A stretch of DNA of 64,000 nucleotides from Planctomycetota bacterium (GTDB taxonomy: Bacteria > Planctomycetota > UBA1135 > GCA-002686595). The notes under the pieces are model-generated. The model made no database searches. It was not told the origin of the DNA and worked only from the letters and a program-made list of their open reading frames with translations. Shown here piece after piece: positions 1 to 9,160 of the stretch. Positions within the stretch are counted from its first letter, which is position 1; each line of letters begins with the position of its first letter. The stretch covers positions 31,143-95,142 of the forward strand of contig VGZE01000001.1 of the NCBI GenBank assembly GCA_016872755.1. The letters are read 5' to 3'. The position numbers were made by a program, and so were the translations under genes.

Positions 1-335
1 CTGATCGGCACGCGGCCCTCGTCCTTGCGGTCCTTGCGCGCATAGCCGTAGTACGGCATCACCGCGGTCACGCGCCCGGCCGAAGCGCGCCGCAGGCAAT
101 CCAGCAGCAGCAGCAACTCGACCCAATTCTCGTTGACCGGCGGACAGGTCGGCTGCAGCACGAAGCAGTCGCAGCCGCGCACGTCGTCGTTGATCTTGAG
201 GTCGATCTCGCCGTCGGGGAAGCGGCCGACGTGCGCATCGGCGAGCGGCAGGCTCATCTGACGCGAGATCGCCTGGGCCAAGTCCTTGTTCGCGTTGCCG
301 GCGATCAGGCGAATCGTGTCGTTGTAGCGGATCAC
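1..335 (-). CDS. prs: Ribose-phosphate pyrophosphokinase, N-terminal part (cut by window edge)
   Basis: PRPP synthetase makes 5-phosphoribosyl diphosphate from ribose 5-phosphate and ATP in the cytoplasm, feeding purine, pyrimidine, His and Trp synthesis. Only about 111 residues are visible; the gene continues beyond the left edge. The visible part carries the family's N-terminal signatures: 'RLIAGNANKDLA', 'GRFPDGEI', 'QPTCPPVNENW' and 'MPYYGYARKDRKDEGR', the last being the ATP-binding flexible-loop region. The best start is a GTG (333-335, reading V-I-R-Y); I see no ATG. It lies 13 bp after the glmU stop on the same strand, so the two are almost certainly co-transcribed. The glmU-prs order is also known in Bacillus (gcaD-prs). 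Confidence 0.93.
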   Translation of the reverse strand, partial: MIRYNDTIRLIAGNANKDLAQAISRQMSLPLADAHVGRFPDGEIDLKINDDVRGCDCFVLQPTCPPVNENWVELLLLLDCLRRASAGRVTAVMPYYGYARKDRKDEGRVPI

Positions 336-348
336 GGAGGTGTGGTTC

Positions 349-1818
349 CTACTTCTGCTTGGAGCGAGCGCGCGGCGCTCGACTGGAACTGGTTTTGTGC
401 TTGGACGGCGTCCCTTTCGAGGATCGGGACGCGGCCGAAGATCGAGACGCGGCCGAGGATCGCGACGAGGCCGGGGCTGGCGCGGCCGGGGTCGGCGCGG
501 GAGCCTTGGACTCGGCGGACCGCTTCGCCAGCTTGCGCGCCGGCACGCCGACCCAGGCCTCGCCGGGAGCGATGACCGTGTTGCGCGTGACCACCGCGCC
601 GCCGCCCGTCAGCGCGCCCGCGCCAACCTCGACGGGCGCGATCAGTACGGTCCCGCTGCCGATGAACGCGCGCTCGCCGATGGTCGACTTGTGCTTCAGC
701 TTCCCGTCGTAGTTCGCGACGATCGTGCCGGCGCCGATGTTGACGCGCGCGCCGATCGCCACGTCGCCGAGGTAGGCGAGGTGCTTGGCCTTGGCGTGGG
801 CGCCGACCCGCGCCTGCTTGCACTCGGTGAAATTACCAACCTCGGCGCCATCCTCGAGCACGGTCCCGGTGCGGAGCTGGGTGAACGGCCCGACCTCGCA
901 GTCGCGGCCGATCGCGACGCCGGCGCGGATCACCGTGCAGGGCAGGATGCGCGTGCCGGCCCCGATGGTCACGCCGTGATCGATGTAGGTCGAGTCGGGA
1001 TCCTCGATGTAGACGCCGGCGGAGAGGTGCTCGTCGAGAATGCGGTCCTGCAGCTCGCGTCGCACTTGCGCGAGCTGGCGCAGCGTATTCACTCCCAGCG
1101 CCTCGCGCTCGTCGTCGAGCACGACCGCTTCGACCGTCCGCCCCGCGGCGACCGCGCTCGCGATGAGGTCGGTCAGGTAGTACTCGCGCTGCGCGTTGTC
1201 GTTCGTGAGCCGCGGCAGCGCCTCGGCCAGGAAGCGCGGATCGAACGCGTACACGCCCAGATTGACCTCGTCGATCGCGCGTTGCTCCGGACTGGCATCG
1301 CGCTGCTCGACGATCGCACGCACGCCGCCGCCCGCGGCGCGAATCACGCGTCCCAGCCCGAACGGATCGCGCGCACGCGCCGTCAGCAGCGCGATGCCCG
1401 CGCGTGAGCCGCCGGAGCAGCGCTCGTACCAGTGCGCGACCAGCCGCTGCAGGCTCTGCGCGCGCAGCAACGGCATGTCGCCGTACAGCACGACCACGGG
1501 CGCGCTGCCCTTGCCGACCTCGGGCAGGCAAGTCTGCAGCGCATGACCAGTGCCGTGGCGCGGCTCCTGCAGCACACAGCGCAGGCGCGGCGCGGATGCG
1601 CCGCGCGCCGACAACTCGCGCTCGGCGACCGCTTGAAGCTCAGCGCCTTCCTTGCCGATCACGAGATCGAGTTGCTCGGCCTGCAGGCCGGCGCCCGTGT
1701 CGAGCACCCAACCGAGCATCGGGCGACCGCATAGCGGAGCCAGGACCTTGGGGCGCGCGCTCTTCATCCGCGTGCCCAGCCCCGCCGCCAGCACCACTAC
1801 CCGACCGGCCCGTTGCAT
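349..1818 (-). CDS. glmU: Bifunctional UDP-GlcNAc pyrophosphorylase / GlcN-1-P N-acetyltransferase
   Basis: GlmU makes UDP-GlcNAc, the precursor of peptidoglycan and lipid A, by acetylating GlcN-1-P and then uridylylating it. The 489-residue protein begins with the nucleotidyltransferase loop 'LAAGLGTRMKS' (residues 10-20). Later comes the left-handed beta-helix with hexapeptide repeats and the acetyltransferase signatures 'AKHLAYLGD', 'NIGAGTIVANYDGK' and 'FIGSG'. Residues about 432-489 form a Ser/Ala/Pro/Lys-rich tail with a repeated SRSSAA unit that is not part of the usual enzyme (about 455 residues). It is the first gene of a pair with prs. The ATG at 1818 fits the family's N-terminus exactly. 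Confidence 0.95.
   Translation of the reverse strand: MQRAGRVVVLAAGLGTRMKSARPKVLAPLCGRPMLGWVLDTGAGLQAEQLDLVIGKEGAELQAVAERELSARGASAPRLRCVLQEPRHGTGHALQTCLPEVGKGSAPVVVLYGDMPLLRAQSLQRLVAHWYERCSGGSRAGIALLTARARDPFGLGRVIRAAGGGVRAIVEQRDASPEQRAIDEVNLGVYAFDPRFLAEALPRLTNDNAQREYYLTDLIASAVAAGRTVEAVVLDDEREALGVNTLRQLAQVRRELQDRILDEHLSAGVYIEDPDSTYIDHGVTIGAGTRILPCTVIRAGVAIGRDCEVGPFTQLRTGTVLEDGAEVGNFTECKQARVGAHAKAKHLAYLGDVAIGARVNIGAGTIVANYDGKLKHKSTIGERAFIGSGTVLIAPVEVGAGALTGGGAVVTRNTVIAPGEAWVGVPARKLAKRSAESKAPAPTPAAPAPASSRSSAASRSSAASRSSKGTPSKHKTSSSRAPRARSKQK
422..475. repeat. Three tandem 18-bp units inside the glmU 3' end
   Basis: Three adjacent, slightly diverged 18-bp units (422-439, 440-457, 458-475) of the form GATCGNGACGCGGCCGAA. 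Read on the minus strand they encode the repeated hexapeptide SRSSAA in the C-terminal tail of GlmU. The unit length is a multiple of three, so copy-number changes would keep the frame. Confidence 0.8.
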
Positions 1819-2074
1819 GTCGTTCGAAATCTTTTATCCTCAGGCACTTAGGAAAGCGCCCCCGAACTCCATGGCGACTCCGCGCGCCCCCAAGCGAGCG
1901 GACGCCGGCGCTTGCGCACCACCGCGGGGACCGCCGCGAGTTGTACGGGCGCGCCGCAGCGGTGTCAACGAAGGTGCGCGAACCCCGATTGGTGTTTTGT
2001 TTTCCCGGGCATTAGCCGACGAATCTGCCAGAATTCAGGCTGATCCCCCACTGCGCCGGCTTCGCCCCCACGAC

Positions 2075-3667
2075 GTGATCCACTCGCTGCACACCTCCGT
2101 CCGACCGCTTGCAGCCCAGCTCGCCCTCGCGGCGACGCTCGCCGCCCAAGGCCAACCGCTGGACTACAGCCACAATTGGGCGCCCATGCACCAATTGCCG
2201 AACGTAGCGTTTTCCGGCCCGGCGCTGTTCGGGCTGTTCACGCAGGGCGTTCACTATCCGGCCAGCGGGGATTCGATCCGGCTGTGCTACGGCACCGATA
2301 CGATCCAGGGAGGTCGCAACCAGTCGGCCGGCGTGTTCGAAACGCCCTGGCTCAAGCTCGTGCAGGGCTACGACGCGGCCAACGCAATCGCGGGCGTCGA
2401 CATCGGAACGGTCACGCTGATCGCGGCCACTGACTCGGATCCCGAATGGGACCCGCTGGTCGCCCCGCTGCTCGCCAGCCCCGGCAACACCGGTGCGTCG
2501 CAGACCGTCGGTACGCTGAGCCCGGGCCTCGTTCCCGCGACGGCGGGCTTCCCCTTCCCGAGCGTTTGGGAGGTCGTCTACCAGTGGACCGGCCCCGGCG
2601 TCGGCACCCACGGTCTGGCCGGGCCGGTCACACTCGGCACCGACCTCGGTGGCGGCGGGATCGGCAATCCGCTGCTCGCGAACTTGATCGTGCAGGTCGA
2701 GGGCCCGGCGACCGGCGGTCCGGCCAACAACCAGTTCTACCTCGCCTCGACGACCGAGGCGGCCGGCACCAATCCGCTCGGCAGCGGTGGCGTGACGAAC
2801 GGGAACAGCAACTGGGCCAAGGACCTCCTCGGCCAGCCGGCGCACACGACCGGGGCGGTCGGTTTCACGCGCTTCACCGTCAATCATCCGTTCTTCGGGC
2901 TCGTCGCGGCCTCTCCGCTGTACATGACCAAGCCCGGTGATACGGAATTCGCCGGCATGCTGGCGTTCCAGTCCCCGGTGCTGTGGGCGACGAACAACGG
3001 CAAGGATGGAGCGGGTGGCACGGACTGGAAAGTCTCCGCGGCTCCGATTTCCGTGGTCGACCTGCGTCTGCTCGACCAGCTCTCCGGCGCGCAGACCAAC
3101 GGCAATGTCGAGTGGAAGTTCGCCGGAAGCGGGCCGCCCGCCGCGGCCTTCGACGCGAGCCTCGTGTTCAACCAATCCGTCTTCATCTGGAGCGCGAGCG
3201 CGGCGACGACGATGCCGCAACGACCGACTTCGTGGGACGATCAGGGCGCGACGACCTTTCCCGCGCAGCCCGGCAGTATCGCGCTGGGGAACATCGCCAC
3301 TTCGCGCGAGGGCAATCAGCGCGTTCCGATCGTGTTCGATGCGCTCAGCTCCGCGCTGCTCGGATTTCCCGGCCTGACCCTGGGCAAGCCCTTCACCGGC
3401 TCGGACGATCCGCTGCTCGACGGCCTGATCCCGGACCCGCAAGGCAATTCGCACAGCGCGCTGTTCGAAGGGGTCTTCGATCCGCTGATCTCGGGCCTGT
3501 CCACACTCAGCAGCGGGCCGATTCCGGTCTTCAGCAGCCCGCAACCGCAGTTGGCCGGCACCAAGTTCGGCGTGGCCGCACTGGGCCTGCAGGTCCACGC
3601 GGTGGGCGCCGGCTTCGCAACCTCGATCTCCGAGGTGGCCAGCAGCCTCGAAGTGAACCTGCAGTAG
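2075..3667 (+). CDS. Secreted protein of unknown function, about 530 aa
   Basis: I do not recognise a family. A GTG at 2075 gives a plausible Sec signal peptide (short basic n-region, hydrophobic 'LAAQLALAATLAAQG') followed by a mature part rich in Gly, Pro, Asn and aromatic residues, as in secreted beta-rich proteins. The open frame continues upstream to about 1652, but that extension overlaps glmU on the opposite strand and reads as low-complexity Arg/Ala/Pro sequence, so I reject it. The mature part contains motifs such as 'YGTDTIQGG' and ends '...EVASSLEVNLQ'. It is divergent from glmU across a 256-bp gap and precedes another orphan envelope protein. Secretion is inferred from the signal only. 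Confidence 0.7.
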   Translation: MIHSLHTSVRPLAAQLALAATLAAQGQPLDYSHNWAPMHQLPNVAFSGPALFGLFTQGVHYPASGDSIRLCYGTDTIQGGRNQSAGVFETPWLKLVQGYDAANAIAGVDIGTVTLIAATDSDPEWDPLVAPLLASPGNTGASQTVGTLSPGLVPATAGFPFPSVWEVVYQWTGPGVGTHGLAGPVTLGTDLGGGGIGNPLLANLIVQVEGPATGGPANNQFYLASTTEAAGTNPLGSGGVTNGNSNWAKDLLGQPAHTTGAVGFTRFTVNHPFFGLVAASPLYMTKPGDTEFAGMLAFQSPVLWATNNGKDGAGGTDWKVSAAPISVVDLRLLDQLSGAQTNGNVEWKFAGSGPPAAAFDASLVFNQSVFIWSASAATTMPQRPTSWDDQGATTFPAQPGSIALGNIATSREGNQRVPIVFDALSSALLGFPGLTLGKPFTGSDDPLLDGLIPDPQGNSHSALFEGVFDPLISGLSTLSSGPIPVFSSPQPQLAGTKFGVAALGLQVHAVGAGFATSISEVASSLEVNLQ

Positions 3668-3795
3668 GGATCTCGCTCAGCGAGCGGGACCTGGACGGCC
3701 CTGGGCTGTTCCACGGCTGCCGGCGGACCCCGCGAGTCGCTTTCGGGTAGGCTCAACGCGTTCCAGAGCGCCCCACGACGCACGATTTCCTGCCC

Positions 3796-4596
3796 ATGAA
3801 GCCGATCACCCTCGCCCTTGGTTCCGCCCTGCTTGCCAGTGCCGTCACGACGGGCATTCATGCCCTGTGGCTCGGCCGCACGAGCGACGTGCCGGTAGCC
3901 GAAGTCACCCCGAGCAAGGGTCTGGCCCCGGTCTCGAAGGCCGCGCCCGAGGCGGTCCAACCCGCCGCGATGACCAGTCGCGAGCAGGAGCTGCTCGCGC
4001 GGCTGGACGATCTGGAGCGCTCGATGGCGCGCCTCGACGAGGATCTGCTGTCGCTGAGCACGTCACGCGCTCCGGCAGGCGCCGCGACCGCGCCGCTCGC
4101 CGCCGGCCCGGCGCCCGAACTGATGCGCGAGGTCGCCCACCAGGTGCTGGCGGAGAAGGAGGCCTCCGACAAGGCGACCCAGCTGAAGGAGCAGATCGAT
4201 TTCGACCGCGAGCGCGCACTTCGCCGCGCCGAGCAGATCGCGGAGGAACTGGGGCTCTCGAGCGGTGACCAGGAACAGCTCGCGCTCGTGTACGAAGGCG
4301 AAGCGGCCAAGCGTCGCGAGCTGATGGCGCAACTTGGCATCGACGACGCGCGCGCCGGCCGCGACTTCATGCGGATGAACTCCGAGACGCGCGACCTGGC
4401 GCGGGCGGGTTTCAGCTCGATCCGCGAGTGGCGCAATGGCGAGTTGGTAGCGCGGCTGGGCTCCTCGGTCGCCGATCAGATCCGCAAGCTCGGCTCCGAC
4501 CGGCGTGGCGGCGGCGGCTTCGGCGGCTTCGGCGGCGGCGGAGGCAACGGGCCGGGCGGCAACGGTCCGGGCGGCCCCGGCGGCGGCGGCAACTAG
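3796..4596 (+). CDS. Membrane-anchored coiled-coil protein with Gly-rich tail
   Basis: No family recognised. The 266-residue product has an N-terminal hydrophobic segment (about residues 4-24) that could be an uncleaved anchor or a signal peptide. A Pro/Ala linker follows, then heptad-like helices ('REQELLARLDDLERSMARL' and a second charged helix around residues 110-170), and a C-terminal tail of about 35 residues made almost only of Gly with Phe, Asn and Pro. The middle segment ('ERALRRAEQIAEELGL') recalls helical adaptor proteins of the periplasm. There are 128 bp to the upstream gene and only 39 bp to the psd start, so it may share a transcript with psd. Confidence 0.7.
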   Translation: MKPITLALGSALLASAVTTGIHALWLGRTSDVPVAEVTPSKGLAPVSKAAPEAVQPAAMTSREQELLARLDDLERSMARLDEDLLSLSTSRAPAGAATAPLAAGPAPELMREVAHQVLAEKEASDKATQLKEQIDFDRERALRRAEQIAEELGLSSGDQEQLALVYEGEAAKRRELMAQLGIDDARAGRDFMRMNSETRDLARAGFSSIREWRNGELVARLGSSVADQIRKLGSDRRGGGGFGGFGGGGGNGPGGNGPGGPGGGGN

Positions 4597-4635
4597 GCTT
4601 GTGACCGTGTGAGGCCGCGCCTAGGCTGCGGCCCG

Positions 4636-5427
4636 ATGGCGACCCCGCTGCGACGCGCGCTCTCGCTGGCCGTGGGCTGGGCGATGGATCGGCGCATTCC
4701 GACCGGACTGCGCGCGCGCGCCTACCGCGGCTACGCCCGGGCCTTCGGCGCGAATCTCGCGGAGGCGCGCGGGCCGCTGGAAATCTACCCGACTCTCGGA
4801 GCGTTCTTCGTGCGCCGGCTCGTCGACGGGGCGCGCTCGTTCCCCTCCGATCCGAACGTGCTGCCCGCGCCCTGCGACGGCGCGGTGCAGTCGGTCTCGC
4901 GCATCGAAGGCGGCTCCCTGCTGCACGCGAAGGGGCGCGCCTACTCGGTCGAGCAGATGCTGGCCGGTTGCGCGAGCGCCGGCGAGCTCGAAGGCGGCCA
5001 GGCCTGGATCGTGTACCTGTCGCCGCGCGACTACCACCGCGTGCACTGTCCGCTCGACGCGCGGCTGGTGGAGCTGGCCTGGGCCGCCGGCGCGCGCTAC
5101 TCGGTCGCGCCGAAGGTGCTCGAGCGACGGCGCGTGCTGGACGTCAACGAACGCGTGGTGCTGTGCATGGAAACCTGCGGGATGCGTTGGTACCTGGTGA
5201 TGGTCGGCGCGCTGAACGTGGGCCGCATACGCGTGGTCGGAGCGCACAGCGGACGCTCGGGCAGGCTGCAACGCCCGCTCGAGTACGCACGCGGCGACGA
5301 GCTCGCGCGCTTCGAGATGGGATCGACGGTCGTGCTGGTCTTCCCGCCGCGCAGCTTCGTCGCGAACAGCGGCCTCGAGCAGCACAGGCCGCTGCGCATG
5401 GGCGAGCCGATCGGCACGCGCGCCTGA
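4636..5427 (+). CDS. psd: Phosphatidylserine decarboxylase proenzyme
   Basis: Converts phosphatidylserine to phosphatidylethanolamine at the inner membrane. The proenzyme cleaves itself to create a pyruvoyl cofactor. The processing site is the 'MGST' motif (Gly229-Ser230 from the ATG at 4636), followed by 'VVLVFPP' as in the family. Other signatures are 'LPAPCDGAV', 'LSPRDYHRVHCP' (the conserved His pair region) and 'VGALNVGRI'. The length of 263 residues is typical. An upstream in-frame start at 4609 would add nine residues (MRPRLGCGP) not expected in the family, so I prefer 4636. It ends 8 bp from the convergent neighbour. Confidence 0.93.
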   Translation: MATPLRRALSLAVGWAMDRRIPTGLRARAYRGYARAFGANLAEARGPLEIYPTLGAFFVRRLVDGARSFPSDPNVLPAPCDGAVQSVSRIEGGSLLHAKGRAYSVEQMLAGCASAGELEGGQAWIVYLSPRDYHRVHCPLDARLVELAWAAGARYSVAPKVLERRRVLDVNERVVLCMETCGMRWYLVMVGALNVGRIRVVGAHSGRSGRLQRPLEYARGDELARFEMGSTVVLVFPPRSFVANSGLEQHRPLRMGEPIGTRA

Positions 5428-5435
5428 GGCCGGAC

Positions 5436-6947
5436 TCAGCGCAGCCGCGCGATCGCCGCCAGATCCTGCAGCACGCGCAGCGTCTCCAACTCGGAAGCCC
5501 AGGCGATCGGTGCGGCCGGATCGCGGCGCGCGAGCAGCCACTCCGAACCGCAGCGCACGATGACCGCCGCGCCACTGCCGGCGAGTTCCGCCTGCGCGCG
5601 CCAGGCCGCCGAGGAACCGTTGACCAGGCGGTCGTAGCGCGTCTCGTGGAAGGCGCGCGTGCCGGTCGCCGCCTGCCGGCCGCGTTCCCACTCCGCGCGA
5701 GCCTGCTCGGCCGGCTCCGGCGCATCGAACACGCAGGCCTTCAGCGCGCGCCCGGCGCTCGCACTGGCCCAGGGCGCGCGCGCCGCGAATTCGCGCACGA
5801 GGTCGGTCGGCTCGCCCGTCGGAAAGCGCGCCTGCCAGGTGCCGTCGATGGCCTGTCGCCAGGCGCGCCAGATCGCCGGAGTCGGGAAACCGTCGTAGCG
5901 CAGCGCGACGGCTTCGTCGGACAGCAGCGCGCGCTGGCCGCGCAGTTCCGCCTCGACAGCGGCGCGCCAACGCGTCGCGTCCTCCGGCGCGGATGCGGCG
6001 GCGCGCACGCGACGCAACGCGAGGTACGCGCGCAGCTCGGCGAGCAGTTCCGCCGGCGAGAGCGCGGGCCGTACTGCCGCCGCGATCGGACCGGCGTCGA
6101 TGTGCAGCACTCCAACGCGCGACCAAGGCGGGTCCACCGGCGCCTGCGGCGACGGCCACGCCGGCGCGATCACGGCCACGCTCGTGTCCCCCAGGTCGTG
6201 ATCGAGGAAGGTCGCCGTCGTGCGCAGCTTCTCCTCGCTGCGCAGCGTGGCGAGATACAGCACGAGCGGCTCCGAGGCGGCGAGCAGCGCCTCGATCCCC
6301 GCGGGCGTGCCGGGCGCCGAGCGCCATTGCTCGAGCAGCGCGAGCAGCGGCCGCGCCTCCTGCCAGCGCCCGGCGCGCGTCAGCAGCGCGCGCGTCGACG
6401 GCGGAGGCTCCGCCGAATCTCCACGACCGGCGAAGAAGCCGATGACGGCATCGAGGCTCGCGCGCCGCGCGGCCAGGGCCGCCGAGCGCGGCAAGCGCAG
6501 CGTCTGCGCGACCATTTCCGCGCCGACCTCGGGTTCGAGCCCCTTCGAACGACACCAGGCCTCGAAGACGGCCGCGTGCCCGGACTCGTCGAGCGCGGCG
6601 GCCGGGGCGACCGGCGTCCCCGGCGTCGCCAGCCAGTCGCGCGGTTCGTCGGCGGCCTGAGCGCCGGCCAGCCGGAGCCACTGCGCTTCCAGCAGCGGCG
6701 CGCCGCGCGAGAGCGCGATCCAGCGCGTGAAGTCGCGCTGGGTGACGGCGCTCCCGTCGACCGTGCAGATCGGATCGGCGGAGAAATCGAACTCGGCCGG
6801 CAGCTCCCAGGCCGGAGCGCGCGCCAGTTCGACCCACGGCGCGACCGCGTCCGCGGAGGGTTCCTGTGCCGGCGCGGGCGCGAGCAGGGCGCAGGCGAGC
6901 AGGATGAGCGCGGCGAACGGCGGCATGCAGGGTCGGCCCCGCCTCAT
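5436..6947 (-). CDS. Secreted protein, SurA/PpiC-like N-terminal region, unknown function
   Basis: A 503-residue product with a clear signal peptide ('FAALILLACALLAPAPAQ'). About 35 residues after the signal sequence there is a segment 'CTVDGSAVTQRDFTRWI', which resembles the SurA N-terminal pattern ('VDGEPISLAEYESWL' in the chaperone-like gene at 54.9 kb). The rest is helical and Arg/Ala-rich with no parvulin signature that I can see, so isomerase activity is not supported. A chaperone-like or holdase role is only an inference. The ATG at 6947 lies 4 bp after the stop of the TonB-dependent receptor, suggesting co-transcription; an internal ATG at 6926 is an alternative start. Confidence 0.65.
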   Translation of the reverse strand: MRRGRPCMPPFAALILLACALLAPAPAQEPSADAVAPWVELARAPAWELPAEFDFSADPICTVDGSAVTQRDFTRWIALSRGAPLLEAQWLRLAGAQAADEPRDWLATPGTPVAPAAALDESGHAAVFEAWCRSKGLEPEVGAEMVAQTLRLPRSAALAARRASLDAVIGFFAGRGDSAEPPPSTRALLTRAGRWQEARPLLALLEQWRSAPGTPAGIEALLAASEPLVLYLATLRSEEKLRTTATFLDHDLGDTSVAVIAPAWPSPQAPVDPPWSRVGVLHIDAGPIAAAVRPALSPAELLAELRAYLALRRVRAAASAPEDATRWRAAVEAELRGQRALLSDEAVALRYDGFPTPAIWRAWRQAIDGTWQARFPTGEPTDLVREFAARAPWASASAGRALKACVFDAPEPAEQARAEWERGRQAATGTRAFHETRYDRLVNGSSAAWRAQAELAGSGAAVIVRCGSEWLLARRDPAAPIAWASELETLRVLQDLAAIARLR

Positions 6948-6951
6948 GCTG

Positions 6952-8982
6952 TCACGAGCGAGCGCGGACCGAAAGATAGACGTTGGGCTCGATCTCCGAG
7001 CCGTAGCTCAGGATCCCACCGCCCGACTCGGTGTGATTGCCCTCGGTCGCGTTCTGCACGCCGAAGGACACCTCGACGTTCTCGCTGGCGCGCCAGCCCA
7101 GGCGCACGTCGACGCGCAGGTGTTCCGGTTGCCCGAAGTAGTCGAGCGGACTGACCCAGTAGAGGCCGGCATCGAGGTCCCAATCCTCCGACAGGTCGTA
7201 ATACGAGCGCAGCGCGACGTGCTGGGTCGGCACGAGCCCGTCCTTGTCGTCCGCGAACGGGCCTTCGAAGCTGTTCGCGTCGCCTTCGAAGTTCATCTCG
7301 AAGTACGTGTACGAGCCGCGCAGCCGCCAGTCCGCGGCGAGTTGCCAATCCAACGCGAGCTCCGCGCCGGCGGCGGTCGCGCTCAGGCGATTCCCGTAGG
7401 TGAGCGCGCCGGAGACCTGGTCCAGCTCCAGCGACTGCAGCTTCTCGAAATCGTTGTAGAACAGCGCCAGGTCGGCGAAGACGCTCGGGCTGAGCTCGCT
7501 ACGGACGCCGAACTCGTGGGCCAGCAACTCCTCGCTCTCGAAGTCCTCGTTGCCGTGGAAGAACGGCGGATCCGTCGGCGGATCGTACTGCTGGATGTCG
7601 ACTTCCTCGAAGGAAGGGGTGCGCACCGCGCGCGAGATCGCGGCCCACACCATCGTCGAATCCGAAAGGCGCGTGCGCCAGCGCACGTTCGGCTGCACCT
7701 GGAAACCGCCCAGCGTCGAGTGCTCGACTTGCAGCCCGCCCGTGAGCGCTGAACGAATCGACTCGAGACGGTACTCGTCCTGCGCGAACGCCCGCAGCGA
7801 GTTCGTGCGCCGGAATTCCGGGCTGAAGTCCACGTAGCCGTTGGGACTGCCCATGTTCGTCTGCACGAGGCGAGCGCCGGCGCCCAGCGTGAGCGTGTGG
7901 TTCGCGGCGAGTTCCCGCACCTGCGACCACTCGAGGTCGAGCACCTGCAGGTCCGACTCGTAATTGAGCTGCTTCTGGTGGTCGAGCAAGTACCACGCCT
8001 GCAAGCGCTGCACGTACGTGGCCTCGTCCTTCTCCCATGCGCAGAACACGCGGCCGCCGTTCTTGGGAGTATCGTCGAACGGCGGCAGACCGAGAATGGC
8101 CGTGTCGACCGGGTCCTCGCCGAACTCGGACGTGTAGAGCGTCAGGTAAGCCCGCAAGCGCCCGTCCGAACCGAAATCCCAGTCGGCGCGCGCGCCGGCG
8201 CTGGCGATCCACCAATCCTCGGGCAACTGGACGTCAGCGGCATTGGGCAGGGCGTCGAAGCGTGTCCACGACGCCCACGCGCGTATCCAACCGTCGTCAC
8301 CCAACGGCCGCCCGACCGAGTGGTCGGCGCTCTGGATCTTCGTGCCGACGTCGGCGTGCAGGTTGACTCCCTGCGTGTCGCGCGCGTGCTTGGTGATCAC
8401 GTGCACGACACCGTTCATCGCATTCGCCCCCCACAGCGTGCCGGCGGGACCGCGCAACACCTCGATGCGATCGATGTCCTGGAGCGGCACGTCGACCAGC
8501 GGCCACCAGATGCCCGACATGATCGGGTTGTAGAGGTCGACGCCGTCGACGATCAGCAGCAGCTGATTCGCGAACGACTCGTTGATCGCCGACAGCGATC
8601 CGGTGAAGCCGCGCGCCGTCACGTCCCAACCGGAGGTCTTCCAATTGTTGACGTGGAAGCCCGGCACCATCCGCAACGCGTCCTGCAGGCTCTTGTGTCC
8701 CGAGCGACGCAGTTCGTCGCCGGTGATCACGTAGACGGCCGCGGCGGTATCGCTGAGCCGCTCTTCGTGTCGGCCGGCCACGGACACCTCGAGCTCCAGC
8801 AAGTCCTCGAGCGAAAGCTCGTCGAGATCCAACGCCATCGACGGCTCCTGGGCCCCCGCTTCGACGACCGGCTCCTGCGCCTGCAGGCGCAAGGGGCAGA
8901 CGAACAGCAGCCCGAGCAGGAACGCGCGCCAGCGGCACGTCGCGGTGCAAGAAGGTCGAGACGAGAGGAGGGCGCTCTCCAT
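6952..8982 (-). CDS. TonB-dependent outer-membrane receptor
   Basis: A 676-residue outer-membrane beta-barrel with an N-terminal plug, using TonB energy to import a ligand or metal complex. The signal peptide ends near residue 35 ('CPLRLQAQ'). The plug shows 'VYVITGDELRRSGHKSLQDA', 'VPGFHV', 'LLLIVDGVDLYNP', 'DRIEVLRGPAGTLWGANAMN' and 'GVVHVITK', all hallmark positions. The barrel runs to the C-terminus, with the typical 'RLGWRASENVEVSFGVQN' element near the end. The ATG at 8982 has GGAG 8 bp upstream, unusually clear for this window. The ligand cannot be read from sequence. It diverges from the YfiR-like/hybrid-kinase pair, an arrangement often seen with DUF4154 proteins. Confidence 0.92.
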   Translation of the reverse strand: MESALLSSRPSCTATCRWRAFLLGLLFVCPLRLQAQEPVVEAGAQEPSMALDLDELSLEDLLELEVSVAGRHEERLSDTAAAVYVITGDELRRSGHKSLQDALRMVPGFHVNNWKTSGWDVTARGFTGSLSAINESFANQLLLIVDGVDLYNPIMSGIWWPLVDVPLQDIDRIEVLRGPAGTLWGANAMNGVVHVITKHARDTQGVNLHADVGTKIQSADHSVGRPLGDDGWIRAWASWTRFDALPNAADVQLPEDWWIASAGARADWDFGSDGRLRAYLTLYTSEFGEDPVDTAILGLPPFDDTPKNGGRVFCAWEKDEATYVQRLQAWYLLDHQKQLNYESDLQVLDLEWSQVRELAANHTLTLGAGARLVQTNMGSPNGYVDFSPEFRRTNSLRAFAQDEYRLESIRSALTGGLQVEHSTLGGFQVQPNVRWRTRLSDSTMVWAAISRAVRTPSFEEVDIQQYDPPTDPPFFHGNEDFESEELLAHEFGVRSELSPSVFADLALFYNDFEKLQSLELDQVSGALTYGNRLSATAAGAELALDWQLAADWRLRGSYTYFEMNFEGDANSFEGPFADDKDGLVPTQHVALRSYYDLSEDWDLDAGLYWVSPLDYFGQPEHLRVDVRLGWRASENVEVSFGVQNATEGNHTESGGGILSYGSEIEPNVYLSVRARS

Positions 8983-9160
8983 CGGGGGCTCCGGGACGTG
9001 AGTCGGACGAACCCCTATCGACGGGCACCGCCATTGAGTTGAACTGCAGAGGCATCGAAAGTCGTCCCGATTCTGGCACTCATGGCAGGCGCGAGAATCC
9101 CGCTTCGTTTCGGCCCAAGCCGCGCGGCGGACCTGCCGATACTCAGTGGCGCAGTCCCCG

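Noticed and set aside
2012..3598. 528-codon minus frame
   Set aside because: Antisense to the secreted protein at 2075-3667; Arg/Glu-rich shadow.
4968..7154. 728-codon plus frame
   Set aside because: Overlaps psd in another frame and runs antisense to two genes; no recognisable motif.
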